The notes: generated by a model not told the origin, from the letters alone. Counted from the first letter of the stretch, positions 31,961 to 40,439 are shown. The stretch is DNA of 64,000 bases from Paraburkholderia acidipaludis NBRC 101816 (GCF_000684975.1 NZ_BAXZ01000018.1:62001-126000); one strand, 5' to 3'. Numbers and translations are program-made.

Positions 31961-33082
31961 ATGCAGAACGCCATTCAACCAAAATCGCCGGCCAGCCGGC
32001 GCGCATGGAGCGGCTTCGTCGCCGCCGCGCTGGTCGTTGCCGCCGCAGCCTTTCAGGCGCCGTCCGCGCACGCGCAGGACAGCGGCCAGGGCAACCTGCC
32101 GCGCGTCGCCGTGCTCGCCACGGGCGGCACCATCGCCGGCCAGGCGGATACGCGTGCCGCGAATGCGTATAACGCCGGCGCCGTCGGCGCGCAGCAGCTC
32201 GTGCAGGCCGTGCCCGGCATCGAAAAACTGGCCCGCCTTTCCACCGAGCAGGTCGCCTCGATCGGCTCGCAGGACATGAACGACAAGGTGTGGTTTGCGC
32301 TCGCGCGCCGCATTCAGGAGATCTTCGACAAGAACGAGGCCGACGCCGTCGTGATCACGCACGGCACCGACACCCTCGAAGAAACCGCGTTCTTCCTCGA
32401 CAACGTGCTGCATACCGACAAGCCCGTCGTGCTGGTCGGCTCCATGCGTCCGTCCACGGCAACGAGCGCGGACGGCCCGAGCAATCTGTACGAAGCCGTC
32501 GAGGTCGCGGCCAGTCCGTCCGCGCGCGGGCGCGGCGTGCTCGTGGTGCTGAACGACCAGATCCAGTCGGCGCGCTGGACCACCAAGACCAACACGACGA
32601 GCGTGCAGACCTTCGTTTCGCCCGATACGGGCCCGATCGGCTATGTCGACCCGGCAAGCGTGCGCTTCGTCGCGCCCGCCTACCAGCCGGACAGCCACAA
32701 GTACACGCTGCCTTCGGGCGACGCGCTGCCGCGCGTGGCGATCGTGTACTCGCACGCAAACATGGACGCCATGGAGATCGACAGTGCGATCGCGAACAAG
32801 GTGAAGGGCATCGTGCTCGCGGGCGTCGGCGACGGCAACACTTCGAAGGCGGCCCTCGAGGCGTTGCAGCGCGCCGCGAAGCAGGGCATTGTCGTGGTGC
32901 GTGCCTCGCGCGTGGGATCGGGCTTCGTGAACCGCAACGTCGAAGTCAATGACGACACGAGCGGCTTTGCCGTCTCGCTCGACCTCAATCCGCAGAAGGC
33001 GCGCATCCTCACGCAGATCCTGATCGCGAACGGCATCGCGCAAACGGCGCAGGTGCAGAAGGCATTCGAGGCCACCTGGTAA
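31961..33082 (+). CDS. ansB: Type II (periplasmic) L-asparaginase
   Basis: 373 residues. A long signal peptide (about 1-38, ending AHAQ) exports the enzyme. Catalytic threonines are Thr57 in ATGGTIAG and the first-motif Thr of THGTDTLEET; SADGPSNLYEAV and the C-terminal QKARILTQILIANG follow. It hydrolyses asparagine (and some glutamine) to aspartate and ammonia in the periplasm. A good site, CGGAGGAAATC, precedes the ATG. No transporter or regulator gene is coupled to it. Confidence 0.95.
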   Translation: MQNAIQPKSPASRRAWSGFVAAALVVAAAAFQAPSAHAQDSGQGNLPRVAVLATGGTIAGQADTRAANAYNAGAVGAQQLVQAVPGIEKLARLSTEQVASIGSQDMNDKVWFALARRIQEIFDKNEADAVVITHGTDTLEETAFFLDNVLHTDKPVVLVGSMRPSTATSADGPSNLYEAVEVAASPSARGRGVLVVLNDQIQSARWTTKTNTTSVQTFVSPDTGPIGYVDPASVRFVAPAYQPDSHKYTLPSGDALPRVAIVYSHANMDAMEIDSAIANKVKGIVLAGVGDGNTSKAALEALQRAAKQGIVVVRASRVGSGFVNRNVEVNDDTSGFAVSLDLNPQKARILTQILIANGIAQTAQVQKAFEATW

Positions 33083-33120
33083 GCCACGGGCCAGCGGCTG
33101 CTGCAACGGAAAAAACAGGC

Positions 33121-33159
33121 AAAAAAAGGCGCGCCTCGCGATCAACGCGAAGGCGCGCC
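33121..33159 (-). terminator. Rho-independent terminator of the phnW-phnX unit
   Basis: GGCGCGCC (33128-33135) and GGCGCGCC (33152-33159) are arms of a hairpin strengthened by inner CGCG pairs, and on the minus strand the stem is followed directly by seven T (A-tract 33121-33127) with a second T-run just after. It lies 60 bp past the phnX stop. The stem could also slow transcription from the convergent asparaginase gene. Confidence 0.85.
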
Positions 33160-33219
33160 CGAGGAGCTCCGTCGAACCGCTCTACCGCTCAGGGACACTT
33201 CAGGGATGCTAAGGAACGC

Positions 33220-34023
33220 TCAGGGACGCTCGCCGCGTGCCAGCCGGTTTTCGATCTCGCTCACCACGGGCAGCAGGTCGGCCACGCTGTCGATCACGTA
33301 GTGGGCGCCCGCGGCGCGCAGACGCTCCACGGCAGCCTCGCGGCGGCGCGCGAACTCGTCGAGCGGGAGCGCGCGCACTTCTTCCTCGGTCATGCCGAAC
33401 GCGTTGCCGCTCACGGCCACGCCCACGGCCCACGTGCCGCCATTGATGCCCTCTTCGATGCCGACCTCGGTGTCGTCCACCTTGATCGCGTCGCGCGCGA
33501 GCCACACGCCGAGCTGCGGCAGCGTGCGATAGATCATGTACGGCGACGGCCGGCCTTCGGGCGTGTCGCCGGTGCAGACGATGCTGTCGGGCTGGAAGCC
33601 CTGCGCGGCCGCCCCCGGCACGATCTGGTCGATGATCTCGCGCGTGTAGCCCGTGGTCGAGCCGATGCGCACGCCTTCGGCGCGCAGCGCGGCGGTCACG
33701 GCGGGCACGCCCGGGATCACGTCGCTGTACTGCGCGGCAACCGCGATGTTTTTCGGCACGAACACGTCGTACACGGCGTCGATGTCCGCGTCGCCCGGCG
33801 CGTGGCCGTGGCGCGCCTCCCAGGCTTGAGCGACGCGCGGCAGCGCCATCAGCGCCGCGATGTGCGGGCGCTTGGCCATGCCCATCGGGCCGCGCGCCTC
33901 GTCGATCGTGATCGGCACGCCGAACGCTTCGAAGGTTTCGACGAATGCGCCCATCGGCGCGCGCGAACCGTAGTCCACCACCGTGCCGGCCCAGTCGAAG
34001 ATCACTGCCTTAACGTGTTTCAT
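33220..34023 (-). CDS. phnX: Phosphonoacetaldehyde hydrolase (phosphonatase)
   Basis: 267 residues, HAD superfamily. Nucleophile Asp10 in FDWAGTVVDYG, with Ala at 12 as usual for PhnX, and the cap-domain Schiff-base Lys51 in GPMGMAKRPHI. Later HAD motifs: GSTTGYT and DTEVGIEEGINGG. It cleaves phosphonoacetaldehyde to acetaldehyde and phosphate. It follows phnW on the same strand, giving the two-step 2-aminoethylphosphonate pathway, and a strong terminator ends the unit. Confidence 0.95.
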   Translation of the reverse strand: MKHVKAVIFDWAGTVVDYGSRAPMGAFVETFEAFGVPITIDEARGPMGMAKRPHIAALMALPRVAQAWEARHGHAPGDADIDAVYDVFVPKNIAVAAQYSDVIPGVPAVTAALRAEGVRIGSTTGYTREIIDQIVPGAAAQGFQPDSIVCTGDTPEGRPSPYMIYRTLPQLGVWLARDAIKVDDTEVGIEEGINGGTWAVGVAVSGNAFGMTEEEVRALPLDEFARRREAAVERLRAAGAHYVIDSVADLLPVVSEIENRLARGERP

Positions 34024-34099
34024 TGCCTTAAGTCCTGCGAAATGCCTGCGTAGAGAGTTCTTGCGTGGTATGGCTGCTGCATGGGCCGGTGCTAACCCT

Positions 34100-35260
34100 T
34101 CATGCCGCGAGCGCCTCGCGCGCGCCGAGCGCGGCGAGATCCGGCGCGCCGCTCGTCACGCCGAGCGTGCGCAGCGCCGAACCGCACGCGGTCACGACGC
34201 GCCGCATCACCGTGTCGTCCAGCGCGCCGATGCAGCCGATGCGGAAGCTCTCGACAGTGGTCAATTTGCCCGGATAGATGATGAAACCCTGCACCTTCAT
34301 CAGTTCGTAGAAGCGCTCGAACTGGAAGGCCGGATCGGCGGGCGAGAAAAACGTCACGATGATGGGCGAGCGCCATGGCTCGGTGAGCAGCGGCTCGATG
34401 CCGAGCGAGCGCATGCCCGCGACCAGCACGTCGCGGTTGCGCGCATAGCGCGCGAGACGCCCGGGCTGGCCGCCTTCAAGCGCATGGAGGCGCAGCGCCT
34501 CGACGAACGCGGCGACCGTATGCGTGGGCGGCGTGAAGCGCCACTGGCCCGTGCGGTTCATCACGTCCCACTGATCGTGAATGTCGAGCGAGAGCGAGTG
34601 GCTGTTGCCCTTCGCCTCGCGCAGCACGTCCTGCTTCGCGATCACGAAGCCGAAGCCCGGCACGCCTTCAATGCACTTGTTCGCCGACGAAACGAATGCG
34701 TCGCACGGCAGCTTGCGCACGTCGAGCGGCACCGCGCCGAACGCGCTCATCGAGTCGATCAACAGACGGCGGCCGTGGCGCGCCGTGACGGCGGCGATCT
34801 CCTCGATCGGGTTCAGGATGCCGGAGCTGGTCTCGCAGTGGACCACCACGACGTGCGTGATGTCGGCGTTGGCGACGAGAAGGCGTTCGACGTCGGCGGC
34901 GCGCGGCGGCAGATAGTCGCCGGTGTCGTGCACGGTGTGGCGGCGGCCCAGATAGCGCAGCGTCGTCGCAATGCGCTTGCCGTAGGCGCCGTTCGCGAGC
35001 ACGAGCGCGTGACCGTCGCGCGGCACGAAGCTGCCGAGCATCGCCTCCACGCAATAGCTGCCGCTACCCTGCAGCGGCACGCAATCCCAGGCGCCTTGGG
35101 TGTCGCCGGCGATCGCCAGCAGGCTGCGGCGCAGGTGGGCCGTCATGTCCCGGAACTCGCCGTCCCACGAGCCCCAGTCGCGCAGCATGGCTTCCTTCGT
35201 GGAAGCGGCCGTGGTGAGCGGCCCGGGGGTCAGCAGATAAGGTTCGGCGGGGGTGGGCAT
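34100..35260 (-). CDS. phnW: 2-aminoethylphosphonate:pyruvate aminotransferase
   Basis: 386 residues, class V PLP aminotransferase. LLTPGPLTTAASTKEAML at the N-terminus, HCETSSGILNPI, DSMSAFGAVP and the PLP-Lys region SSANKCIEGVPGFGFVI (Lys near 190) are characteristic. Makes phosphonoacetaldehyde for PhnX. The ATG at 35260 follows CGGAG with proper spacing. It is divergent from the LysR gene, whose product likely activates it. No phosphonate ABC transporter is present in the window. Confidence 0.95.
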   Translation of the reverse strand: MPTPAEPYLLTPGPLTTAASTKEAMLRDWGSWDGEFRDMTAHLRRSLLAIAGDTQGAWDCVPLQGSGSYCVEAMLGSFVPRDGHALVLANGAYGKRIATTLRYLGRRHTVHDTGDYLPPRAADVERLLVANADITHVVVVHCETSSGILNPIEEIAAVTARHGRRLLIDSMSAFGAVPLDVRKLPCDAFVSSANKCIEGVPGFGFVIAKQDVLREAKGNSHSLSLDIHDQWDVMNRTGQWRFTPPTHTVAAFVEALRLHALEGGQPGRLARYARNRDVLVAGMRSLGIEPLLTEPWRSPIIVTFFSPADPAFQFERFYELMKVQGFIIYPGKLTTVESFRIGCIGALDDTVMRRVVTACGSALRTLGVTSGAPDLAALGAREALAA

Positions 35261-35327
35261 GCGGCGACTCCGGTCGGGTTTCAGCATCGAATGCCGACAC
35301 AGTACCGGAACGCAGCACATCGGTAAA

Positions 35328-35363
35328 ATCGATATAATCGATGCTCATATAAGCTAAACTTAT
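35328..35363. promoter_or_regulatory. phnW / LysR-gene divergent control region with two dyads
   Basis: ATCGAT-ATA-ATCGAT (35328-35342) overlaps a perfect TATAAT at 35333-35338, and ATAAG-CTAAA-CTTAT (35349-35363) is a 5-bp-arm dyad of T-N11-A form expected for LysR-type binding. Both lie between the phnW start (35260) and the LysR start (35379). This fits a regulator that controls itself and phnWX. Confidence 0.6.
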
Positions 35364-35378
35364 CAGAACCGGATCGCC

Positions 35379-36236
35379 ATGCAGTACGCCCAGTTACGTG
35401 CCTTTCACGCCGTCGCCGAGCACGGCGGCTTCTCGCGCGCCGCGCAGGCGCTCTCGCTCACGCAGCCGGCCATCTCGGACCACGTCCGCAGGCTGGAGCA
35501 GGACTTCGGGGTCAAGCTCTTCGAGCGTGCGCCGCGCGGCGTCGAGCTCACCGACCTCGGGCGGCGCCTCTTCGCCGTGACGCGCCAGATGGTGGGCTGC
35601 GAGCGCGACGCCCGGCGGCTGCTGGAGGCCGCGGGCGCGCTGGAGTCGGGCGAGCTTTCGCTGATCGCCGATGCCCCCGACCTCGCGATCAAGCTCATCG
35701 GCGTATTCCGGCGCCGCTATCCCGGCGTGGTGGTGAAGCTGTCGATCGCGAACGCCACCGAATGCCTGCGCCGCGTGCTCGCCAGCGAGGTGGACGCGGC
35801 GATCACGGCGGCGCGCCAGGTGCATAGCCGCCTGCAAACGCGCGTGCTGCGCGAAGAACCGCTCGTCGCGGTCGTGCCCGCCGAGAGCCCCGCCGCGAAG
35901 AAGCGGCGCATGAGCTACGAGGAACTGGTGCGCGAGCCGATGGTGTTTCGCGAGGCCCAGTCGGTGACGCAGCAACTGCTCGAAGCCGAGCTCGTGCGCA
36001 AAGGCTTGCAGGTGCAGCCCGTGCTCTACGTGGACGGCCGCGAGGCCTTGCAGACGGCCATCGCGCAGGGCGTGGGCGTGGGGGTGATCGCGCATGCGGA
36101 GTTCGGCGAGTCGCGCCGCATCCGCATGGTCCCGCTCGTGGATTGCCAGGTGCGCATGGTCGAATCGCTCACGCGGCTCGCCGATCAGCCGTCTTCGAAC
36201 CTGCTCGACGCACTCTTCGCGATCGAACCCGACTGA
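35379..36236 (+). CDS. LysR-family regulator, probable activator of phnW-phnX
   Basis: 285 residues. Winged helix at 1-62 (FHAVAEHGGFSRAAQALSLTQPAISDHVRRLE is the region; LTQPAISDHV recognition helix), then the two-lobed effector domain (from about 90; EVDAAITAARQ, GVGVGVIAHAEFG). The inducer is presumably 2-aminoethylphosphonate or an intermediate, inferred from divergence from phnW and the T-N11-A dyad between them. Length and domains are normal. Confidence 0.88.
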   Translation: MQYAQLRAFHAVAEHGGFSRAAQALSLTQPAISDHVRRLEQDFGVKLFERAPRGVELTDLGRRLFAVTRQMVGCERDARRLLEAAGALESGELSLIADAPDLAIKLIGVFRRRYPGVVVKLSIANATECLRRVLASEVDAAITAARQVHSRLQTRVLREEPLVAVVPAESPAAKKRRMSYEELVREPMVFREAQSVTQQLLEAELVRKGLQVQPVLYVDGREALQTAIAQGVGVGVIAHAEFGESRRIRMVPLVDCQVRMVESLTRLADQPSSNLLDALFAIEPD

Positions 36237-36359
36237 GCGTGGCCGGCTCTGGCGCGGCGTGCGGGGCAGGCTTCAATGCTCTGCACCCCTTTTCATTTCC
36301 CGCACGAGGCCGGGCATGGCGTGGCAAACTGGTCGAGTCGTTTCGCCCCGGAGCCCGTC

Positions 36360-37019
36360 ATGGAGCGTCCGTTCACCGATCGCCGCGAAGCGGGCCGCCT
36401 GCTTGCGCAGCACCTTTCCCCCTACGCTGCACGACGCGACGTCGTCGTGCTCGCGCTGCCGCGCGGCGGCGTGCCGGTTGCCTTCGAGGTCGCCGCCGCG
36501 CTGGGCGCGCCGCTCGACGTCCTGCCCGTCTGCAAGCTCGGTACGCCGTGGCAGACGGAACTCGCCATGGGCGCGCTCTCGTCGAACGGCGCGCAGTTCG
36601 TGGACGAAGCGCTCGTGCGCGAAGCCGGCGTGAGCGTGGCCCAGCTGCAAAGCGCGCTGGCCACGGCGCGCATCGAACTGGGACGCCGCGAAGCGCGCTA
36701 TCGCGGCGAGCGCTCGCCGGTGCCGGTGGCCGGGCGCGTGGCGCTCGTCATCGACGACGGGATGGCGACGGGCGCGTCGCTTCAGGCTGCGGCACGGGCG
36801 CTCGCGACCCTCGGTCCGGCTCGCATCATCGCCGCGGTCCCCGTTGCGCCCGCCCTGGCGCGCAATCGCCTCGGCAATGCCGTGGACGAACTCGTCAGCG
36901 TGCTCGCGCCCCAGCACTTCTACAGCGTCGGGCAGTTCTACCTCGACTTCGAGCAGGTTGGCGACGACACCGTGCGCGAACTGCTCGACGAAGCGGCCCG
37001 CGGCCCGGATCCGTCCTGA
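36360..37019 (+). CDS. Phosphoribosyltransferase-family protein
   Basis: 219 residues. PRPP-binding loop VALVIDDGMATGASLQAAA (about 129-147) and the N-terminal LALPRGGVPVAFEVAAALGAPLDVLPVCKLG are those of the stand-alone type I PRTase group often annotated as putative phosphoribosyltransferase. The ATG at 36360 follows CGGAG; an upstream ATG at 36276 would add 28 residues. The nucleobase is unknown and neighbours give no hint. It follows the LysR gene by 123 bp and ends at a large palindrome. Confidence 0.82.
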   Translation: MERPFTDRREAGRLLAQHLSPYAARRDVVVLALPRGGVPVAFEVAAALGAPLDVLPVCKLGTPWQTELAMGALSSNGAQFVDEALVREAGVSVAQLQSALATARIELGRREARYRGERSPVPVAGRVALVIDDGMATGASLQAAARALATLGPARIIAAVPVAPALARNRLGNAVDELVSVLAPQHFYSVGQFYLDFEQVGDDTVRELLDEAARGPDPS

Positions 37020-37054
37020 GGGCCAGGCACCGGTGTACACCGGTGCCTGGCCCT
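37019..37054. terminator. Perfect 36-bp palindrome between convergent genes
   Basis: AGGGCCAGGCACCGGTGT followed at once by its exact reverse complement, 18-bp arms with no spacer. It starts at the last base of the phosphoribosyltransferase stop codon and ends 11 bp before the YciI-like stop. With convergent genes on both sides a bidirectional terminator is the simplest reading, though there is no T-run on either side. Confidence 0.6.
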
Positions 37055-37064
37055 GCCCCGTGGC

Positions 37065-37361
37065 TCAGCGCACAGGATTGGCCGCATGCTCTCCTGCCAC
37101 GGTCTGCCAGGGCCGCACGCGCCAGCTTCGGACCAGCCCTGCCGTGACATAGGGATCGGCGCGCGCGAAAGCTTCGGCGGCGGCGGGTGTCTCGCCCTGG
37201 AACAGCAGGAGCGCGCTGTCCACGGGATCGGCCACCGCGCCCGCGAGCAGCAGTTCGCCCCGCTGCGCTGCCGCCCAGGCAAGCGCGAGATGAGCGTTGC
37301 GATGCTCGGGGCGGCGTTCGAGATAGTCTTCGGCGAGTTCGTACATCAAGAGCCAATGCAT
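37065..37361 (-). CDS. YciI-like small protein
   Basis: 98 residues, a dimeric alpha/beta-barrel (YCII) family member: MHWLLMYELAEDYLERRPEH, HLALAWAAAQRGELLLAGA, LLLFQGETPAAAEAFARADPYV. The His/Asp pair of the family (H at 20 and D near 74) is present. Proposed roles in the family include dehydrohalogenation and unknown detoxification. The ATG at 37361 is preceded by GGAGGAGGG. Not linked to neighbours by operon structure. Confidence 0.8.
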   Translation of the reverse strand: MHWLLMYELAEDYLERRPEHRNAHLALAWAAAQRGELLLAGAVADPVDSALLLFQGETPAAAEAFARADPYVTAGLVRSWRVRPWQTVAGEHAANPVR

Positions 37362-37532
37362 CGTGCCCTCCTCCAGGCGTTCGTGTAACGGCATTGTGCG
37401 TCATGCCGTCAACCGCGGACATTGCTGCCCCGTTTTCAAGAAGGCTTTGCCATAATGGTCGCCGCGAAAATGGACCGCCAAGGCCCGCTCGCACGACTAC
37501 CGACAACGTCGAAATCCCAAAGGGAGTGACCC

Positions 37533-37847
37533 ATGAAGATGCAATCCGTTATCGCTGCAATCGTGCTGGGCGGCGTGCTGGCCGCACCGGCGCTCGCACA
37601 GACGCCCGCCTCCGCGGCCGCGCCGAACAGCCAGCAGCAGAAGATGAAGGCATGCAACACGCAGGCCGGCGACAAGAAGGGCGACGACCGCAAGGCCTTC
37701 ATGAAGCAATGTCTTTCGGCCAGCGGCGCACCGGCGCCGACGATGTCGCAGCAGGAACGGATGAAGGCGTGCAACACGCAGGCCGGCGACAAGAAGGGCG
37801 ACGACCGCAAGGCCTTCATGAAGCAGTGCCTCTCGACGAAGAGCTGA
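37533..37847 (+). CDS. psiF: PsiF-family periplasmic protein with two near-identical repeats
   Basis: 104 residues. Signal peptide (about 1-23, ending ALAQ), then two copies of the PsiF motif MKACNTQAGDKKGDDRKAFM followed by KQCLS, at about 38-62 and 77-101. Each has the paired Cys of the family. In E. coli psiF is phosphate-starvation induced; its function is unknown. The two repeats are the same over 56 bases of DNA, see findings. AGGGAG precedes the ATG and a clear terminator follows. Confidence 0.88.
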   Translation: MKMQSVIAAIVLGGVLAAPALAQTPASAAAPNSQQQKMKACNTQAGDKKGDDRKAFMKQCLSASGAPAPTMSQQERMKACNTQAGDKKGDDRKAFMKQCLSTKS

Positions 37848-37864
37848 CCGCCGCACGGGTTGCC

Positions 37865-37897
37865 AACGCGCGGCGGCTACGGTAGCCGCGCGTTTTT
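37865..37897 (+). terminator. Rho-independent terminator after psiF
   Basis: AACGCGCGGC (37865-37874) pairs with GCCGCGCGTT (37885-37894); the loop is ten bases and a T-run (37893-37897) follows. It begins 18 bases after the psiF stop. Confidence 0.88.
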
Positions 37898-38040
37898 CCC
37901 CTCCGCTCGGGCACCGCCTTCGAACACGCCGTTTTTCTCCTATGATGGCTCCAACGGCGGTCCCATCCCGAACGACATAACGCATACGCCATCGGGCCGC
38001 CGGTTGACGTTGATGCCAATGGCATCGAACGGAGGCACGG

Positions 38041-38496
38041 ATGGCATGGAGACACAAGAACCGCTGGTTTCGCCGCTGGCTGCTGGTGATCGTATTCTGG
38101 CTGGTGCCGGTGATGATCGTCGCCGTGCGCGAGGTTCAGGAAGAGATGGCCTACAACCGCGAGGAACTCCAGCGGGCGCTGGCCACGTGGACGTTCACCG
38201 ACGCCGAACGCAACGCCGGCCTGCCGCAGCGTTGCCAGGGTAGCGCCGACGCGGCCCGCGCCGCCGGCTGCCCGGCCGACGTCCTGACGCAAAACGCCGC
38301 ACGCTGGCAGGGAGCGCAAGACGAATACGCATTGCGCCGCAGTACCCTCTTCGGCTATCTCTGGCATGCATTCGTCGGCTACTGGATCGTGCCCGCGGCC
38401 ACGCTGCTCGCCCTCGGCATGCTGATCGGCGGCGTTCGCCGCGCGCTTCGGCGGCCGCCCGCGAAGCCCGCCGCGAAAGCCGTACCCGAGCCATGA
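38041..38496 (+). CDS. Hypothetical inner-membrane protein with two helices
   Basis: 151 residues. Basic N-terminus, a helix at about 12-30 (WLLVIVFWLVPVMIVAVREV), a soluble segment of about 75 residues with two Cys (65 and 77), a second helix at about 106-130 (FVGYWIVPAATLLALGMLIGGV) and a basic, Pro/Ala tail. GGAGG precedes the ATG. I do not recognise a family. The two-helix layout with a periplasmic Cys-containing loop suggests an envelope role only in general terms. Confidence 0.7.
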   Translation: MAWRHKNRWFRRWLLVIVFWLVPVMIVAVREVQEEMAYNREELQRALATWTFTDAERNAGLPQRCQGSADAARAAGCPADVLTQNAARWQGAQDEYALRRSTLFGYLWHAFVGYWIVPAATLLALGMLIGGVRRALRRPPAKPAAKAVPEP

Positions 38497-38751
38497 CGCG
38501 GTTGCCGTTTATCGTTGCGCCGGTTGCGCCGACTGCACCGGTTGCGGCGTCCGCAAGCATTTATCCATCGCGCATATCACCGAATTCCCGCACGTCGCGC
38601 CGAGACCGCGCGGCAGCGCAGCTCCGGGCTCGCTGGACGGGCTCGCTCGAACAGCCCTCCGAAGTATCTGTGCTATAACCGCTTCAGCCCGCATAGCCGG
38701 TCTTCCCGGCCATTAGCGGTGCGGTTTCCGGCCACCAAAACGGAGAAGAAA

Positions 38752-39339
38752 ATGCAAAAGTATGGCTTCCTGCTGAAGGCATCTCTCGCCATTGCGATCG
38801 CCAGCGCCACGCTCGCAGGCTGCAGCACCACCGGCGATCAACCTCCCACCGCCGCTTCGAACGACGCACGCAAACAGGCGATCGACGCCAGCGTGGACGG
38901 TACGCTCTCGCGCCTCTTCCAGACCGTGCCGGGCTCGCGCGAACTGGTCGGCAAGGCGCGCGGCATCCTGGTGTTCCCGAAGGTCACGCAGGCGGGTATC
39001 GGCATCGGCGGCGAGCACGGCGACGGCGCGCTGCGCGTAGGCGGCAGCACGGCCGGCTACTACAGCACGACGTCGGTGTCGGTGGGCGCCACGCTCGGCA
39101 TGCAGACGAAGTCGGTCGTCTACCTCTTCATGACGCAGGATGCGCTCGACCGCCTGCATAGCTCGGAAGGCTGGTCGGTGGGCGGCGACGCCTCGGTCGC
39201 GCTCGTGAAGGTCGGCGCGAACGGCAGCATCGACACGACCACGGCCGTAAAGCCGGTCGAAGTGTTCGTGATGACCGACAGCGGCCTGATCGGCGACCTG
39301 TCGCTCAACAGCACGAAGATCTCGCGTCTCGATCTCTAA
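38752..39339 (+). CDS. SYLF/Ysc84-domain lipoprotein
   Basis: 195 residues. Lipoprotein signal ending LAGC (Cys24). The rest is the SYLF domain: LVGKARGILVFPKVTQAGIGIG, GEHGDGALRVGG, VGATLGMQTKSVVYLFMTQDAL and SIDTTTAVKPVEVFVMTDSGL. SYLF proteins bind lipids (phosphoinositides in eukaryotes), in bacteria outer-membrane-associated with unknown job. CGGAGAAG precedes the ATG. Common in Burkholderia as a conserved single gene. Confidence 0.88.
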   Translation: MQKYGFLLKASLAIAIASATLAGCSTTGDQPPTAASNDARKQAIDASVDGTLSRLFQTVPGSRELVGKARGILVFPKVTQAGIGIGGEHGDGALRVGGSTAGYYSTTSVSVGATLGMQTKSVVYLFMTQDALDRLHSSEGWSVGGDASVALVKVGANGSIDTTTAVKPVEVFVMTDSGLIGDLSLNSTKISRLDL

Positions 39340-39360
39340 GGAAGCAACGCGCGGGACGCT

Positions 39361-39382
39361 CCGCGAGCGCTTCAGCTCGCGG
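39361..39382. terminator. Hairpin spanning the stop codon of the glycosyltransferase gene
   Basis: CCGCGAGC (39361-39368) and GCTCGCGG (39375-39382) form an 8-bp stem with a 6-base loop that contains the minus-strand TGA. Placed between convergent genes it may stop rightward transcription from the SYLF gene; no T-run is present. Confidence 0.4.
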
Positions 39383-40439
39383 ACGTATCGATCACCTTGA
39401 AGCGCGAGCGCCGGCTCGCGCGTATCACCGCCTGATATGCCTCCACGTATTGCTGCGCCATGCGGCGCGACGTGAAGCGCTCCTCGAAGCGGCGCCGTAC
39501 ACCGGTGCGCGGCACGCGCGCGAGGCGGCTCACGGCCGCGACGGCGCCGATTTCGTCTTCCACGATGAATCCCGTCACCCCCTCGTCCACCACTTCCGGC
39601 ACCGCGCCGCGGTTGAACGCGATCACGGGCGTGCCGCAAGCCATCGCCTCGATCATCACCAGACCGAACGGCTCCGGCCAGTCGATCGGAAACAGCAGCG
39701 CGTGGGCGCCCGAAAGGAACTCCGCCTTTTGCGAGTCGGAAATTTCGCCGACGAACTCGACGCCTGGCAGTGCCAACAGTGGCTTGATCGTGCGTTCGAA
39801 GTATTCGCGGTCGGCCTCGTCCACTTTCGCCGCGATGCGGATGGGCAATCCGCAGCGGCGCGCGATGCCGATCGCCGTGTCCACGCGCTTTTCCGGCGAG
39901 ATGCGGCCGAGGAAGGCCAGATAGCGCGGCTCGACCGGCTGCGGCACATAGAGGTGCTCGGGCAGCCCGTGATAGACCGTGCTGAGCCATTTGGCCTGCG
40001 GCAGGGGCTGGCGTTGCGCGTTCGAAATCGAAATGACCGGCGCCGTGTTGAAGGTATCGAAAACGGGCTGCTGCTCGGGCAGATCGAGGCGGCCGTGCAA
40101 GGTCGTCACGAACGGGGTGTCCTGGCGCTTGAACACCGAGAACGAGTAGTAGTCCATATGGAAGTGCAGCACGTCGAACTGGTCGGCCTGGCGGCGCACC
40201 ATTTCCATGAGCAGCATATGCGGCGCGATGCGGTCGCGAATCGAGGGGTCGAGGCGCAGCGCGCGTGGCCAGACCGGTTCGAGCCTGGCACGCGTGACCG
40301 AGTCGCCGCTCGCGAACAGCGTGACGTCGTGGCCGAGGTCCACGAGCGCTTCGGTGATGTACGAGACGGCGCGTTCCGTGCCGCCGTAGAGCTTGGGCGG
40401 AACCGATTCGGTGAGCGGGGCGATCTGGGCGATTCTCAT
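39372..40439 (-). CDS. Glycosyltransferase family 4 protein
   Basis: 355 residues, GT-B fold. N-terminal domain with IAQIAPLTESVPPKLYGGTER, then HFHMDYYSF; C-terminal GT1 domain with YLAFLGRISPEKRVDTAIGIA and the donor-binding EPFGLVMIEAMACGTPVIAF. Members with this start sequence are often placed near trehalose or glycogen genes, and otsA is 1.5 kb upstream on the same strand, but acceptor and donor are unknown. The ATG at 40439 follows CGGAG. Confidence 0.85.
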   Translation of the reverse strand: MRIAQIAPLTESVPPKLYGGTERAVSYITEALVDLGHDVTLFASGDSVTRARLEPVWPRALRLDPSIRDRIAPHMLLMEMVRRQADQFDVLHFHMDYYSFSVFKRQDTPFVTTLHGRLDLPEQQPVFDTFNTAPVISISNAQRQPLPQAKWLSTVYHGLPEHLYVPQPVEPRYLAFLGRISPEKRVDTAIGIARRCGLPIRIAAKVDEADREYFERTIKPLLALPGVEFVGEISDSQKAEFLSGAHALLFPIDWPEPFGLVMIEAMACGTPVIAFNRGAVPEVVDEGVTGFIVEDEIGAVAAVSRLARVPRTGVRRRFEERFTSRRMAQQYVEAYQAVIRASRRSRFKVIDTSAS

